Shown: in pieces, positions 43,684 to 56,065 of the stretch
Layout: each line of letters opens with the position of its first letter
How positions within the stretch are numbered: the first letter of the stretch is position 1
NCBI RefSeq assembly: GCF_030867145.1
Contig: NC_134419.1
Location: forward strand, 6,475,501-6,539,500
From: Opisthocomus hoazin
Lineage: Eukaryota; Chordata; Aves; Opisthocomiformes; Opisthocomidae
Direction: 5' to 3'
Length of the DNA: 64,000 nt
The notes under the pieces: model-generated
Database searches by the model: none
The model's input: the letters and a program-made list of their open reading frames with translations, nothing else
What the model was told of the DNA's origin: nothing
Program-made: the position numbers and the translations under genes

Positions 43684-44288
43684 GTAGGAGCGCGGGGGCG
43701 CGGCTGTCACCCGCGCCCGGCCGGGCTCTCCCCTCCCTCCCTCCGTCCCTCCCTCCGTCCTTCCCTCAGCGCGTCGCCGGTGACCCAGGGGCCGCGGTGA
43801 GCCCGGCGTTGGCAAACACGCCCCGCCGCCGCGTCCGCCGTTGCCCGGGCGGCTGCTGTTTGGATGCCTCAGCTGAAAGGCACCGGCCTCCACACAGCCC
43901 CAGCCGTGCACCCCCCCCCCCCCCCCCCCCGGCCGGTCTCGCCGCCCCCCGGAGCGGTTGCGAAGAGCCCGACGGTGTTGCCTGGAGAGGGAGGAAAGCT
44001 GAGGCGCGGCGCCAGCCTCCCCGTCCCTGGCCGAGTTCGAAGCCTCCCCCCCCATTTCTTCGCCCTCCGCCCGGCGTGCGTGAGAGAGCGAGAGGGGCTG
44101 CGGGCGCGTTACGCTCCCCGCCGGCGGCTGTGGGCAGCCTCCCCCCGCACGGGCGGCCGTTAACGGCCGTTGGCGGCGCGCGCGGCGGGGCTGAGGCGGG
44201 CGGTGCGGGGCGGTGCGGGGCTGACACCCCGTGTGCCCGGCTCGGTGCAGGAGAGCGGCGAGGGCCCGGGCGGCAGCCAGACGCGGAC

Positions 44289-44634
44289 ATGCACTGTGAG
44301 CTCGCAGGGGGTCAGAGAGCCAGCGGCGGTCCGGCCCGCTTCGAGGTGACCGAGGAACGCCGGGGAGCGCCTCTGAAGGAGCTGCCGCGGGCGCCCGGTC
44401 CCGGTGCGGGCCGGGCTCTCTCGAATCCTCAGATGTCCTTTAAAACCGCCGCCAGCAGCGGCGGTGACCCCGCGGAGCCGAGCGCCCCTGAGATGTCAGC
44501 GCCGCTGCTGGATTTCGTCCCCAAGAGAGCCAGCGTGTTCGAGAGGATCCCGGCTCTGCCGCGGGCGCCGGAGCTGCGGTGCGCCAGGGCCTCGAGAGAG
44601 CACTTCCCGCAGCAGAGACATCCAGGCGTGAAGG
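44289..44634 (+). CDS. GLIS1: GLIS1 first coding exon (partial gene), Kruppel-like zinc-finger factor
   Basis: GLIS1 is a nuclear transcription factor of the GLI-similar family with five C2H2 fingers, none of which lies in this window. The exon encodes 115 residues and one extra base, from MHCELAGGQ to the donor AAGG, GTGAGT at 44635. Short blocks resemble the long human GLIS1 N-terminus as I remember it: MHCE at the start, then an MSFKTAASSGG block near residue 50 and a RIPALPRAPEL/REHF block near residue 85-105. The order DIO1-YIPF1-NDC1-GLIS1 and the plus-strand direction support the call. The region has no domain of its own and is Pro/Ala/Arg-rich, so identity rests on weak similarity plus synteny. 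The gene continues beyond the right edge. Confidence 0.65.
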
Positions 44635-46577
44635 GTGAGTCTGAAACTGCGTGAACCCAACATCACCGCCACCAAAATACGCTCACCGCCAGACAAAAAT
44701 GCGCACCAGGCTTCCCCCCCATCCCTTCTTTTTGGTCTTCAGGATGTTTTCTAACTTGTTTATTTAACTGCAAGCTTTAAAACTTTTTTTTTGTTTTGTT
44801 TTATTTTTTTTCTTCTATGCACCGTGGAGGCGCAGGGTAAGCCAGACTGGTTTTTTCTGGTGGGAAGCAGAGTGTTTCCAAATATTCTTTAAGAAATCCC
44901 ACGACCAGCATCTTCCTTAGTTCTCCTGAGCGACTGGAGCTGCGTCCGGTCGCTTCTCGGAGGCGGTTGTTTCGGGGATGGTGCCGAGCGCTGGGTTAGC
45001 CTGTCCCGCGCCCGGGCGTGCGTGTGGGGTGTGTGTTTGTCAGTATGCCTGCCGGACAATAAATGCCCGGTTCTTATTCAGCAGTTTTCACCACAGTTGC
45101 TTGGATTTAGAGTTTGTATTTCAAGGAGGTGTTACAAATGCTGGATTCAGGCAGTGAATCCTCAGGCTTGGGATTCCTGGTGCCTGGAAGGAAGGGCAAG
45201 TTCTGCTAGTTAACAAATGCCAGTTTTCATCTGTCCATTGTTAAAGAACTGGCACTGAAGTTAGGTTAGGAATTGCCTGCTAAAATCTCTTAGTTACCCT
45301 TCTGAGCCAGAAGTTGTTAATTGTGCTGGAATTTGTTAATCGAAATTTAGTTTTGAAATAATCCCTCTAAGGTGTCACTGGATGGATTCAGAGGGAATTC
45401 AAGCATCCAAAAGCCACTTGCAGAGACATATGCACCTGAGGTTACTAATATTAAAGCAATGATTTTTGTGAAGTTAAAAAGGTCATTCTCTTTTCTCGGT
45501 TCTTTCTGATTCTTTATTTTGGGGATGTACCTGCTGTTGTCTTGTTGGTGTAAGATACTTCCTACTAGGATTTTTTCAGTGCATCCCATTTTGTCCATTC
45601 TTCTGAAAAACAAAAGCAGACTGCGTTCCCTTGGACTAGTATCATTTTCCTTTGGAAGCTTCTTACCTAGGGTGATGGCACTTTTCATTGCCATGAAGCT
45701 ATGTTAATGAACACCTCAATCTGTGCGAGGTCTGTCCTGCAGATTGTACGATGTGTTTGTTCGTCACCAGTGAATACAGACAGTGTGGAGCAGCAGGTTA
45801 TAAATTACCTTTTTTATTTTTCTGTTTGTTAATGCTGCATTTCTCCTCTCCTGATTTAAAAAAAAGTTGTTAATGTTTGGCGGGAATGAAATGAAAGTCT
45901 GTTACACAGAACCAGATTTGGAGAGGGGAGAAGGAGAATTCATGAAGTATGGATGGCTGCAAGCTCTAGCACTGCTGTACTGCTGCAACTGCTGCCTGTG
46001 GAAGGGACTCGTGAGATGTCCCACGAGTGGGGTTGGTGCCACTTGACTAGCGTTCGTACCAGCGTAAAACTGCACCCATGCATTGCTCTACTGAAGCAGA
46101 CTGTTGAAGCACTTTTTTAAATTTTTTTTTTCCTTTTTCGCTTTGAGCTACTTACTCCTCTTTTCATGCTTGTTTCTCTCGTGGGTGCTGCAGAGGGCAG
46201 GGATGTAGGGAGGGTAGGAGGAAAAGCGTAATTTCCATTCACTTGGGACTTCTTATAGTAGGTGTAGGTGGGCTCTGGGAGAAGGATGCTAATTCATCTT
46301 TCCTGACTGATCAATTTCCCCTTTCACCACTGGGAGAAAAAAAAATGTGTTTTAAGTTTTCTTGCTGTTTTTGTTTAATGCGTCTTCTGTTCAGGGTGTT
46401 ACCTTGTGGTTGCTTCAGCAAATGGGTGACTCATGGGAGTAAGTAGGACATATCCATGGGCAGGATAGGGCTCATTTACTGAGCGTGGTGATTTGATGGA
46501 TAAGGTTGGATTTTTCCAAAGACGGCAGCACTGCGTGTTTTTGGTTGCAGTTTTTTTTCATTTGTTTTTGTTTTGCT

Positions 46578-46578
<1 letters not shown>

Positions 46579-46610
<32 letters not shown>

Positions 46611-46619
46611 TGATGATAC
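46579..46619. repeat. C41 homopolymer
   Basis: There are 41 consecutive C residues on the plus strand, uninterrupted, preceded by a T-rich stretch. It is the longest homopolymer in the window. Confidence 0.9.
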
Positions 46620-48624
46620 TGTCAGGAGAAGTTGGGGAAAGTAAAATTTTGGGCTAAAGTCTGATTTCAAGTGTGTGGGCTGTGCTGCTCCTTCTGACCT
46701 GTACGGTGTCAGCAAGTGTCTTAATGTCCACTGGGGTGTTTTGGAGTTCTCCCCGCTGAATACTGCAAGCTGCCAGCCCCTGCTCGGCACCCTATGCTTC
46801 TGAGTCAGTTCCACAGAAAGAACAGAAGTCACTCAATTGCTCACTGTGATCTAACTGTAAAATCAGAGCTCTGTGCATCTCAAGTGAGCTATGCCGCAGA
46901 CGGGAGAGCCTCTGATGTTTCAAGGAGTGGTGTAAACCGTCTCCCAACACCCCTGGTTCTCTTGGGAAGAGAAAGAAAAGGGCCAGGGATGGCCGTGTGT
47001 GGATGTGATATAACAAGATATAGCTAAGAAGTGGGAATGAGGGAAATAGTCAGATTTACCCAGTGAAATGTTTTGGGAAGGAAACTGATGACAGCTTGAT
47101 TTCAGATCATCGCGCTATGCGTCTCCTGCTCTCCAGCCCCGGAGTACTGTGTACCCAGTAATTCCCTCTGCAATCTGGGTTAGATTACAGAATGCGCCTC
47201 CTGGTTTTGGTTTATCCACAGTTGAAAGCTGCAAGTAGGAAGGGTAAAAGACCCTCTTTAACAAGAGCAAAATCAATTTTTATAGTTGCCTGTAATTTTT
47301 TTTTTTTTCTCCTAAAGATGCCTTTACGTTTTTTGGATTTTTTTCAGAAAAGAATGAATCAAAATGATATGCTACCCTATTAATTAAAAGGGCAGCTTTG
47401 AGTAATCACAATGGGGAAAAAGCATCCTGCTGTTGTAATGTCCCTGTGGTGTTACCCTGCTGCTTCACAGTGTTTAAGTTATGATCCTGCAGAGTGCTTC
47501 TGTGCCTGAGCAAGTCTTCTTACGTGAACAACCAAACAAAAACTTGAGGGATGGTGGTGAGCATTACTTCTGGGAATCATAGCATTTGGGTGTAAGCTTT
47601 GCAGGATGAAGCTGTTGGTTGTTTACAAAAAATATCAGTATTTTGGAGTTGTGCTTCATGTTTTGTTCTGTTTGGGAGCTGTTTAAAATAAACACCCAGT
47701 TTTCACCCAGCCTCCCCCTTCTGGTATGATTGGCTGTGATACACACAACGCTTTTCTTGATCGTTGATTTCCCTGTGTGCCACAAGGCAGAGTATTTGCA
47801 CCCAGATAGTGCTGCTTAGAGGCATGTGTGGTCTGCTCGGCATGGAATAACTGTACCATAAGGTATGAAGTCCATTTTACAATATTTTGCTGGGATTCTG
47901 TGCTTTTGGTTCTGTTTCATTGAATTTCATGCTACAGTATTACCATTTTGAATGTAACACAGGGCAAAATAATTATTGTCAATAGGAAGGAAACTTTTGG
48001 GAAAGAAAGTTTTAGTGGTGACAAAAGACTAATCTATAAAGATGTCACATATCTCAGGTTTTAATGGCATTGATTATGGTTGTTACCAGGAAACCCTTCT
48101 CCTTTTCATTCTTTCCCAGTTTCGTTTGGTGTACCTAATTCATGACTCAGTACAAATGACGAGACTTATCCTGTTAGTTGTGCCACTGGGAAATCATCCA
48201 AATGGCCCAGACCTTTGCAGTAACCACTTCAGATATTAACTTACAGTGGGCAAAACAATAAGCTGTTCGGGTTGCAGGAGCTGGATGTTTCCTTGTCGAG
48301 AGTATTTTTTTTATTCAGACAAGGAGAAGGTGGGTTGTTTTTTTGTTTTACATACAAACTTTTTTTTTTACATGTAGACTTTACAAACAAAACTAAAAGT
48401 TGGTTTTTTTTTTCTGTAACATACAGCCAATGTATTGAAATGGATGAATTGTCTTCTGCAGTTGAGAGGAGGGTTAAACCTTGCCATTGCAGCCCCTTGG
48501 TTATGTGACTATTCCCTTGGGTAGCAGGACAGTCCTTGCATAAGTAACAGCTTATACTGTTGAGCTCTTAAGCAAAAGCATATGTTTTGGTTATATGACT
48601 TATTAGGTGTATTGACTAGTCTTG

Positions 48625-48715
48625 GGCCTGATTCTGCCATTTTCTTTCATACACCTTGTCTGTGTTCATCTGAATTATCCCACTGGAGCAAATGGGACTA
48701 CCTAGAGCTAATAAA
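48625..48715 (+). repeat. Possible ancient amniote repeat relic
   Basis: The phrase GGGCCTGATTCTGCCATT, followed by CCACTGGAGCAAATGGGACT, resembles a widespread old interspersed repeat of turtles, crocodilians and birds in which a 'CCTGATTCTG' opening is followed by 'ACTGAAGTCAATGGAGTTAC'. The identification is from memory and the family name is not claimed. Confidence 0.4.
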
Positions 48716-51700
48716 TACTGTATGGACTGATAAGGAGACAGGGAGTGTGCTCACTGGTACGGTGATCTCTAAATGCTCTCATTTTTATATAGAGCTATAG
48801 TAATAAATTTTTCTGCTTTTCGCTGTAGTTTTCTTGCTTGCTGCATCTGAACTCTCCAGCACAAAAAGGAATTTAAAGGTTTATTTGAACAGAACTTGCA
48901 GTTACAGAACTCTTTTTTAGTTCGTGGTCCGTGTGGTGGTTGGTGGTAGTTGTGTTTTTTGTTTTTTGTTTTTTTTTTTTTTTTTTGGTAAGGGGAGAAA
49001 GGAGAAGAAACTGCGGAGTGGAGAATGTGTACATAAAGTCATTTGGGATAAATTGTGACTGTCCCCTCCTCCCTTATACTGGCTAAAATGCTTACTTGTC
49101 TTGAATAGGAAAATAGCTTTCAGTTACTTGCTGCTGAAGGAAGTTCTTCTTACAGTTTGTGTTGCAAAATCAGGGGCGCTGAATTGAAGATGACCTTTTC
49201 ATGGATTTAATTTAAAAGAAGTTTAATTGTATCTCATGATAAAATTCTGTGCTATTTAGGGATTGGTAGTAACAAATATTTAGTGAATATAAGCCAGAAG
49301 ATTGAACAATTGACCTGTCAAATAAAGGCACTCAGGACTTGTAAAGTAAAAGCAAAAAAACCCGTTCTGCTTCAGAAAAAAAAATACAACCATTGGAAAG
49401 AAGGAATAGAATAAATATTGTATCTATCTTATATTGTGTAGCATTATATGGAATAGTAAATAATGTCAGATGACAGGAAATAAGTCTGATCTGTGGAAGA
49501 AACTTTGTAACTTCTTGGGTTATACTTGAAGGAATAGAAGTAAAAAATAAGAAAGTACTTGCTCTGCCTTTAAAATGTTACTTTAATACATGGAATGAAA
49601 ATGAGGATTATTATATACTCTGCTAAATGTGATGAGAAGAAAAATAACTTTTCCTTTCTTCTTTTGTGGTAAGAAAAACTTTAAAATCTCTATCTTGCAA
49701 GTGCTTAAGTATGTGCATTACTGTGTTCCTGTCAGTAGTTTCATCAACTGCAAATACTTTGGACTTAGAATATTCGAAATTATTTATTCAGCTATATCTA
49801 AATGATTATTTGTATTAGAGTTCGACCCTGTATACACATAAGACGATAAAGTGTATGCTGAGGATTTCTGTAGATTTGAGATTATATTCTGGAAGTGCTT
49901 CAAGATTCTATCTAGTAAAACTACTAAATGTAATGTGAGTGTCTTCTGGAAGATTGTACATCTTTATTGTGACAAAGTTGGTTTGGTTTTTGTTTCACTT
50001 TCAGTTGGTAAAGATGCGCGGCCTGCTAAATAGGAGGGACACTAAGTGATTTATCTTAGAGGAGTCTTGCCACTAACTTTAGCTGGGTCGGTATTTCAAT
50101 CCTAATGTTATAGAAGTTCTTTATCCTGCATACAGGGATAGGCTTGTAGAACATAGAACAAACTTGTGTTAAATCCATCTGTAAGCTGGGAAATGGAATA
50201 ACATATGGACTATGAAGAGAAATTTGTAGCACTGTGAATATAATTTCCATGTTCAGTACCATCATTACCATTATTCTAGAAATGTGAACCTCTGTTGTTT
50301 AGTGATTTTAGAACTGTTGAAGTTGTCAATGGCAGGATGATTGGAGAGGGAATATAGATGTAAACTGCTCCATTTTGTACTCCAGGTTTCTGTCATTATA
50401 CATCAACAGGCTTGAACGAGGCGTGCAATCTAGTAATCATCTCACAGTGCATGAAACTGATCTTAATAGACTGTTATTTTTGTTTGCTTTTTTTCCCTCG
50501 GCCACCAAACGTTGTTCCCCAGCACACTGATATAACTCAGAGAATACAGGGTTCCAAAGCAAGGGCAGTGCTCGCTAACTGTGGCACAGTGTAATCTTGC
50601 CCTACAAATGTGCAAACAATAGCAAAAGTATGTGTTTCTGAATATGGCACAGCTGTTATCTTCTCCTGAGAGCAGGGAGCGTTACAATGACATAGAACGA
50701 CCAGTTAAAACCACTCATGATGCAGTTTTATTGCATTTAAATGGAGCATGTGAAAAAAGCAAGGGCCAGTTCTTCCATTCGGGTAAGTATTCTTTCAGAC
50801 TACTGTAGTACTACCTTTCTGCACAGGCTTTGAAGAATAGAGGTGAAGAATTCCCCTTTTTCCTTCCCCTTCTGTTGTATTCCTGGCACCCAGTATGCGA
50901 AATCTCAGTTGGAACCTGGAACTTTCTGTTCTCAGAATCTGTGCTTCACTAGTAACCTGGAACAAGGATTTTTTTTTTTTTTATTGTTGTCATTAGTTTG
51001 GATATATTAAAAGATTGTTAATATTTTTTGTCAAAATGATCCTACTTGGAAAAAAAAAAAGAGACATTGACAAAGCTGCAATAGGAAATAGATCAAAATT
51101 CTGTATTTTAGGTTATTTTAAGATGTTGAGCATTTAGGAATTACAAGGTTGAACTCGGTCAAATCTTCACAAAGTACTCGAGCTCTATCTCTTTCTTTTT
51201 TTTAGGCAATTGTATGGGTTTAAATCTAACGATTATGTCTGACTTTTCTGTCATTATGTCTGAAAATATATGTAATTATTTTGCATAGTGGATTGGTAAG
51301 GAGCACTGTAATTAAATCTACTCAATCAAATTTATCCTAAGGGTTAAATGAATGCAAAATATCTTAAACTGCATTTAATTCTGGCATTTATGTGTGTGAT
51401 AAGAAAAAGGCTTTGTGATATGGAGTTGTCAGTTGTTTTAGAATGAGGGGAAGGCAAATACATTCTTATGTGTTTTTTTGCATATTTAGCCAGAGGGAAA
51501 AATGACACTAAGGCAACATCATCAAATACTGTAAAACTAACTTTTTTATACAGATCTCCATTGTTGTTTTAAGTGCTTAAGGGTTTGGTGGTTTAGTTTA
51601 TTTTGGAACTTGCTGAACTATACGAAGTGTGTCTCCAGGGGCCTGGTATTTTAATACCTAGTAGAAGGTTGTATAACAGTAGATGATGTATTTTGCCTGC

Positions 51701-54700
51701 CTTCCAATGCCATAAATAAATTACACATGCTGGCTTGAGAGAGCGTAACTGAGGTGTAAATCAAAGGCTAATATAAGAGGAGAAAAACCCAATTAGTGAT
51801 ACCTTGTAACCGATTAGGGTTTTTTATTCTTTTGTTTATAGTCAAGAGATACGAAAGCAGTAACATGCATAAAAATGTTAAGACGAGGTGCTTCCCAAGC
51901 AAGGCAGAGGGTCAAGGATTATTTAAAAGAAGTGCTATGATTCACTACTTTTTCATAATTTGCTGTGGTTAAAAGTCACTTAAATACTGAAGTCAACAGT
52001 CCCCTAGGCAAAGAAAGATAATAAAATTTTAAGCTTATTGTGAAAATTGAATTTTGATAGCTTCCACTCTATAATCCTATCTAAGTCTTGGTTGTATTAA
52101 AATGAAAATAGGTGCATGTGTCAGTTTTGGAGCATAATCTTTCTTTAAGCTTAAAGACTGATAAATGTGCTTCAAACAAGCAACACAACAGTTCATTAAT
52201 ATGAATGTTTTGCTAAATACTACATGCTTAACGCAATCGCCATTCCTTTATAATAAGTTTAAATATTAATTCTTTGGAATGCTAGATGCCTAAAGCTAGA
52301 TAGAAATGCTGTGCAGTTTCAGATATCTAGGAGTGGGCTTGTGAAACAGGATATTTAACTGGGAGAGATGAGTAGCACATTTCAGAGTTATTAGGGCAGA
52401 ACAACAATGCAAGAGGATGACTTAAAAAGAAGTTACAAAGTTGTTTTTGATGCATGAGGCTTAAATACCTTAGAGTTATTTATTTGAAATACAAGGGTAG
52501 ATTTCCTATGTATGTAGGTTCTGGATTGCGTTTTTTATTATTATTTTAACTTCTTTTTAGCTGCCTGCCCTGCTCTAAAGCAGCTGGCTTTGATTTAACC
52601 TGAATCCTTTACTGAGAGCAAATGATCAGTCACTTACGATGACTGTATGTTTTGCTCTTTGATGGAACGTCTCCGTAGTGGCAGACGCTTAAGAGAGAAA
52701 ACCAAACAGGACAAGAAGAGTGCTCGATGGAAAGCAGCAGTTTGCATTCAGAACGACTCCATTAACTCTAAAACAGCTCTTGCTTATTGTTCCTTATTTA
52801 AGTCCTGCCTACCTCCCAGCCCCCGTCTGTGCTGGACAGAGAAGGGAGAGTTAAAGTGGGAAAATCTCTTTTTTATTTCCCAGTATTTTCTGGGAAAATC
52901 CCAGAAAGTATTTAACATGAGGTTTCATAACTCTGGCTTTGCCCTGCTGCTCCTGCTGAAATTGCAGGCAGTCGTAGCATTGGCTTTAGCAGGAGTCCAG
53001 TACTGAATGTTTTTGAAAATCCCATCCATGCTAGACTCTGTCCCAGAGAGAAAAGTGCACAAGCAGAAGCAGCCCAGTAGCTCAAATGCCAAGGTCAGTC
53101 AGCACAGCAGGCTCACCTTTAATTGTTCTTCCTGTTCAAGACCCTGCATCAGTCTAAACTGGTGTGATCTCCCATCATACGTGAAACAGGCAAAAATGGT
53201 GAAGGATTGTGCCAGCAGCTGACATGGCCAAGTATATAAATGTTTCGGATGAAAAGAGTTAGGGTGCTTGAACTCTGTTCTAGGCTGTACCACTTGTATT
53301 ATTCTGGGGCAAGTTTGTGTACTGTTCACAATATTTTTACTGCAAGAGTGTAACGGAGTATGGTATAGAGAAAGACAAGCCAGTTTGGGAGCCAGAAACA
53401 GTGCAGTTGTTTCAGCACGCCACCAGGGCTGGCTTAATTTTCTATGCTGAGGGACAGAGTTTGTTGGTTCAGGTGCAGTGTTCGGGTGGTGTGGCTGTAC
53501 TCTGAGATCTGATCTGGTGTTGGTGCAGGATGCTGCACTGCGACATGTGGCTGTATCAGCCTGGGGTAGCACTTGCTTGAGCGTGACTGCAGCCCCTCTA
53601 CACAGTGTGCGCGTGGACCAGATTTATCTCTTTGCTACGTGAAGTACATGGTGCTGCCCTTGTTGATGAGTCTCCTTGAGTGTGAGTGGTGAAAAGTGCA
53701 AAATACATCTTTGGGAGAGTAAGGTTTTTAACGGAATGTTTTAGTCAGGCTTCTTAGTGCTTGGCATCTGGTTTACACTGCCAGTTGCAGAATTGTTGCT
53801 GAGGGGCAATTTCTTCCATTTTATTTTAGTGCTTGACATTCTGAGGTGAAGGAAAGGAGGCTACATTAAGGGAGCAGTGTTAGAAACAGCCAATAATAAG
53901 GACCTGTTGGGAGGAAAATCTTCCTCCCTGGTTTGCTGGAGGAAGCAACTTCAGGGTTGCCCTTGCCTTCCAGCAGATGGAAAAGTCTCTTCCGGCTGTT
54001 GTTCTTGAGGCAGAAATCACCCGATGGATTGTATGCCGTCTGGGCTGGAGGTGCGGGTAGTGACTACAAGGTTCCTGAGATCCTCACCACTCTGGCAGCT
54101 GAAACTGTCTCCCAGGACTTTAAGAAGGAAAAGCAACACTAAATTCCTCCTTTCTGGATATCTGATTGTTGTAATGTTCAGTTTCCTTGAAGTCATCAGA
54201 GCTGGTTTATGTTCAACTGAAACTGAGCTGGCCTGATTCCATAATCTTAACTCTTGTGCAAACCTGAAGTAATGCCATTTTAGAACCAAGAGTGGACAAA
54301 AAGGAGGCAGACTTGAGCCCTGGAGGGCTAATGCATAGAAGTTTGTCCTGTAAGTATGGACTCGGTTCACTTGGCAAAAGAAAAAGATGTCTCACATTTT
54401 TAATCTGAACAGTTTTGCTTCTTATTTTTCCTCTTGCCAACCCACCACAAATTGGCTTATACTCTTTTTCTTTGAGTTCTTGAGCTATTCGATAAGGTTG
54501 GCTGACTTGCCATATTTTTGTGGGGATAAGCTACAGACTATGTGTGTGACTGGTTCTCTTTTCAAAAATCCCCATGCGTTTCAGCATCTCTCTGATTTGA
54601 AAGGGTATGGAAGAATTTTAAGGGGATGTTCACCCTAGAGCCCACTTGCTCTTTCCCTGCCCTTGAGTCTCAATAACTTATTCTTTCTACTTTCTTAGCC

Positions 54701-55987
54701 TTCTGGCCTCTATCTTTTACTTTGTGCAGTTTTGCTGTTGGCTTATTTTTAAATATATGTAAAGGTTGTAACTTATTTGAATTGTGGGCTAAATATGTGG
54801 AATTATGGCAACTGATGTAAGTAGGTTTTGGTCTGTTCAATGTGTAAATACTCAAAATCTGTTAGGATGATTTGGCTACTGTTTATTGGAAACATTATTC
54901 ATATGAGATCTCCTTTCTCTTACTGCATCCTGTAAGCTGTTAGGCAGAGGTAACTGGCATGAATACTCGGACTGCTTTGTCAAAATTTGCTTTTATGCTG
55001 ATTTGCTTATAAGTTTACCACTTCCACAAATACTGTTACAAGTGCATATATTTTGCAAGATTAGTCATAGAAAGCCAATATAAAAGGGACCAAAACCTAG
55101 AAAGTGAGAGCAAATCATTGGAGTGACTAATCATCAATAGTGTTTTGAGCCCGAATGTGTGATGGCATTGGCTACAAGTACAGTTTATTTGGCAAGTTTG
55201 AGTGAAAACACTGATATTTTGCAGAGACTTGCTGCTTCAGTAGTACCCAGGTGAAGTTTCTCAAAATGGGACTAACCTGCTTGGGAAACTTTCCTTGCTA
55301 AGGGTTAGTGTTAATGCCATCAATAGCGTTATTAGCTGCTGGAGAAGTTGCTGGGAGACTTGAAAATTATGAACAGTAAACATTAGAGATGATAAAGATG
55401 TTTTGTGCATGGGGTAGATGTTTCAGCAGCAAGCAGTCACTCTGAAGTGACAGGGAGGCACTTTCAGAGTCTATATAGTATGAGACTTGAGGGGAAACTG
55501 GGTGAAAAATAGCCTCATAACCAACTAGCATTTAGGTAAAAATGAATTATGATACTACCACTAGAGAAAACAATCAGGAAGACTGGATACAGCTTCAAGT
55601 GTGAAGGCTCCTGACTATGGCATTTGCTAGTTTGATGAGCAACCCTGATTTAGAATATAAGCTAGACATGAGAAGGATCTTCTAAACGTTGAATCCGCCA
55701 GTTTGTAGATCAAAGTTATAATTCGTCTGTGTGGTGCCCTCACATCCTTCAGAGGCACCAGTCTTGTTCTGCTGGTATGGAAGAAAATCTCCTGTTGCAT
55801 CCTTTCTGAAGCTGAGTGTGACTGTAGGTTTTCCCTGTTGGTATTACGTACTTTAAGAAACGCACCTGATATTCAGCACCTTCTATCTCTTCTACATTGG
55901 TTTATTCTTCCACAGGGATTATGTTGACTTGACACTGGGAAAGATATTAGTTAGCAGTCTACTTAGCTTTTGACATATGGTGCCCAA

Positions 55988-56065
55988 GCAGGCTGTGAGT
56001 TGTTTGTCAGTGGAGTTTTTAAAGTCAGGCTGGATGGAAATTCTGCTGTGGGATGTGACTGGTTG
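55988..56065 (+). repeat. Possible old CR1 fragment
   Basis: The stretch GTGGAGTTTTTAAAGTCAGG, then CTGGATGG, resembles the 3' coding end of older CR1 subfamilies, but the diagnostic 3' tail is missing. It could be a chance likeness. Confidence 0.3.

Larger units (their letters stand above)
43270..44660. promoter_or_regulatory. GLIS1: CpG-island promoter of GLIS1
   Basis: About 1.4 kb of very GC- and CpG-rich DNA encloses a probable leader exon and the first coding exon. It includes a CCCTCCCTCCGT-type pyrimidine repeat (43731-43766) and a run of 20 C (43911-43930). The long open frames on both strands here come from the lack of AT-rich stop codons. Confidence 0.75.

Noticed and set aside
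43270-44055. 261-codon minus frame and other long frames in the GLIS1 island
   Set aside because: GC-rich DNA lacks stop codons by composition; the product is Arg/Gly/Pro low-complexity with no domain.
52647-53006. 119-codon plus frame ending in a hydrophobic stretch
   Set aside because: It has no recognisable family, no supporting splice structure, and the hydrophobic part is at the wrong end for a signal peptide.
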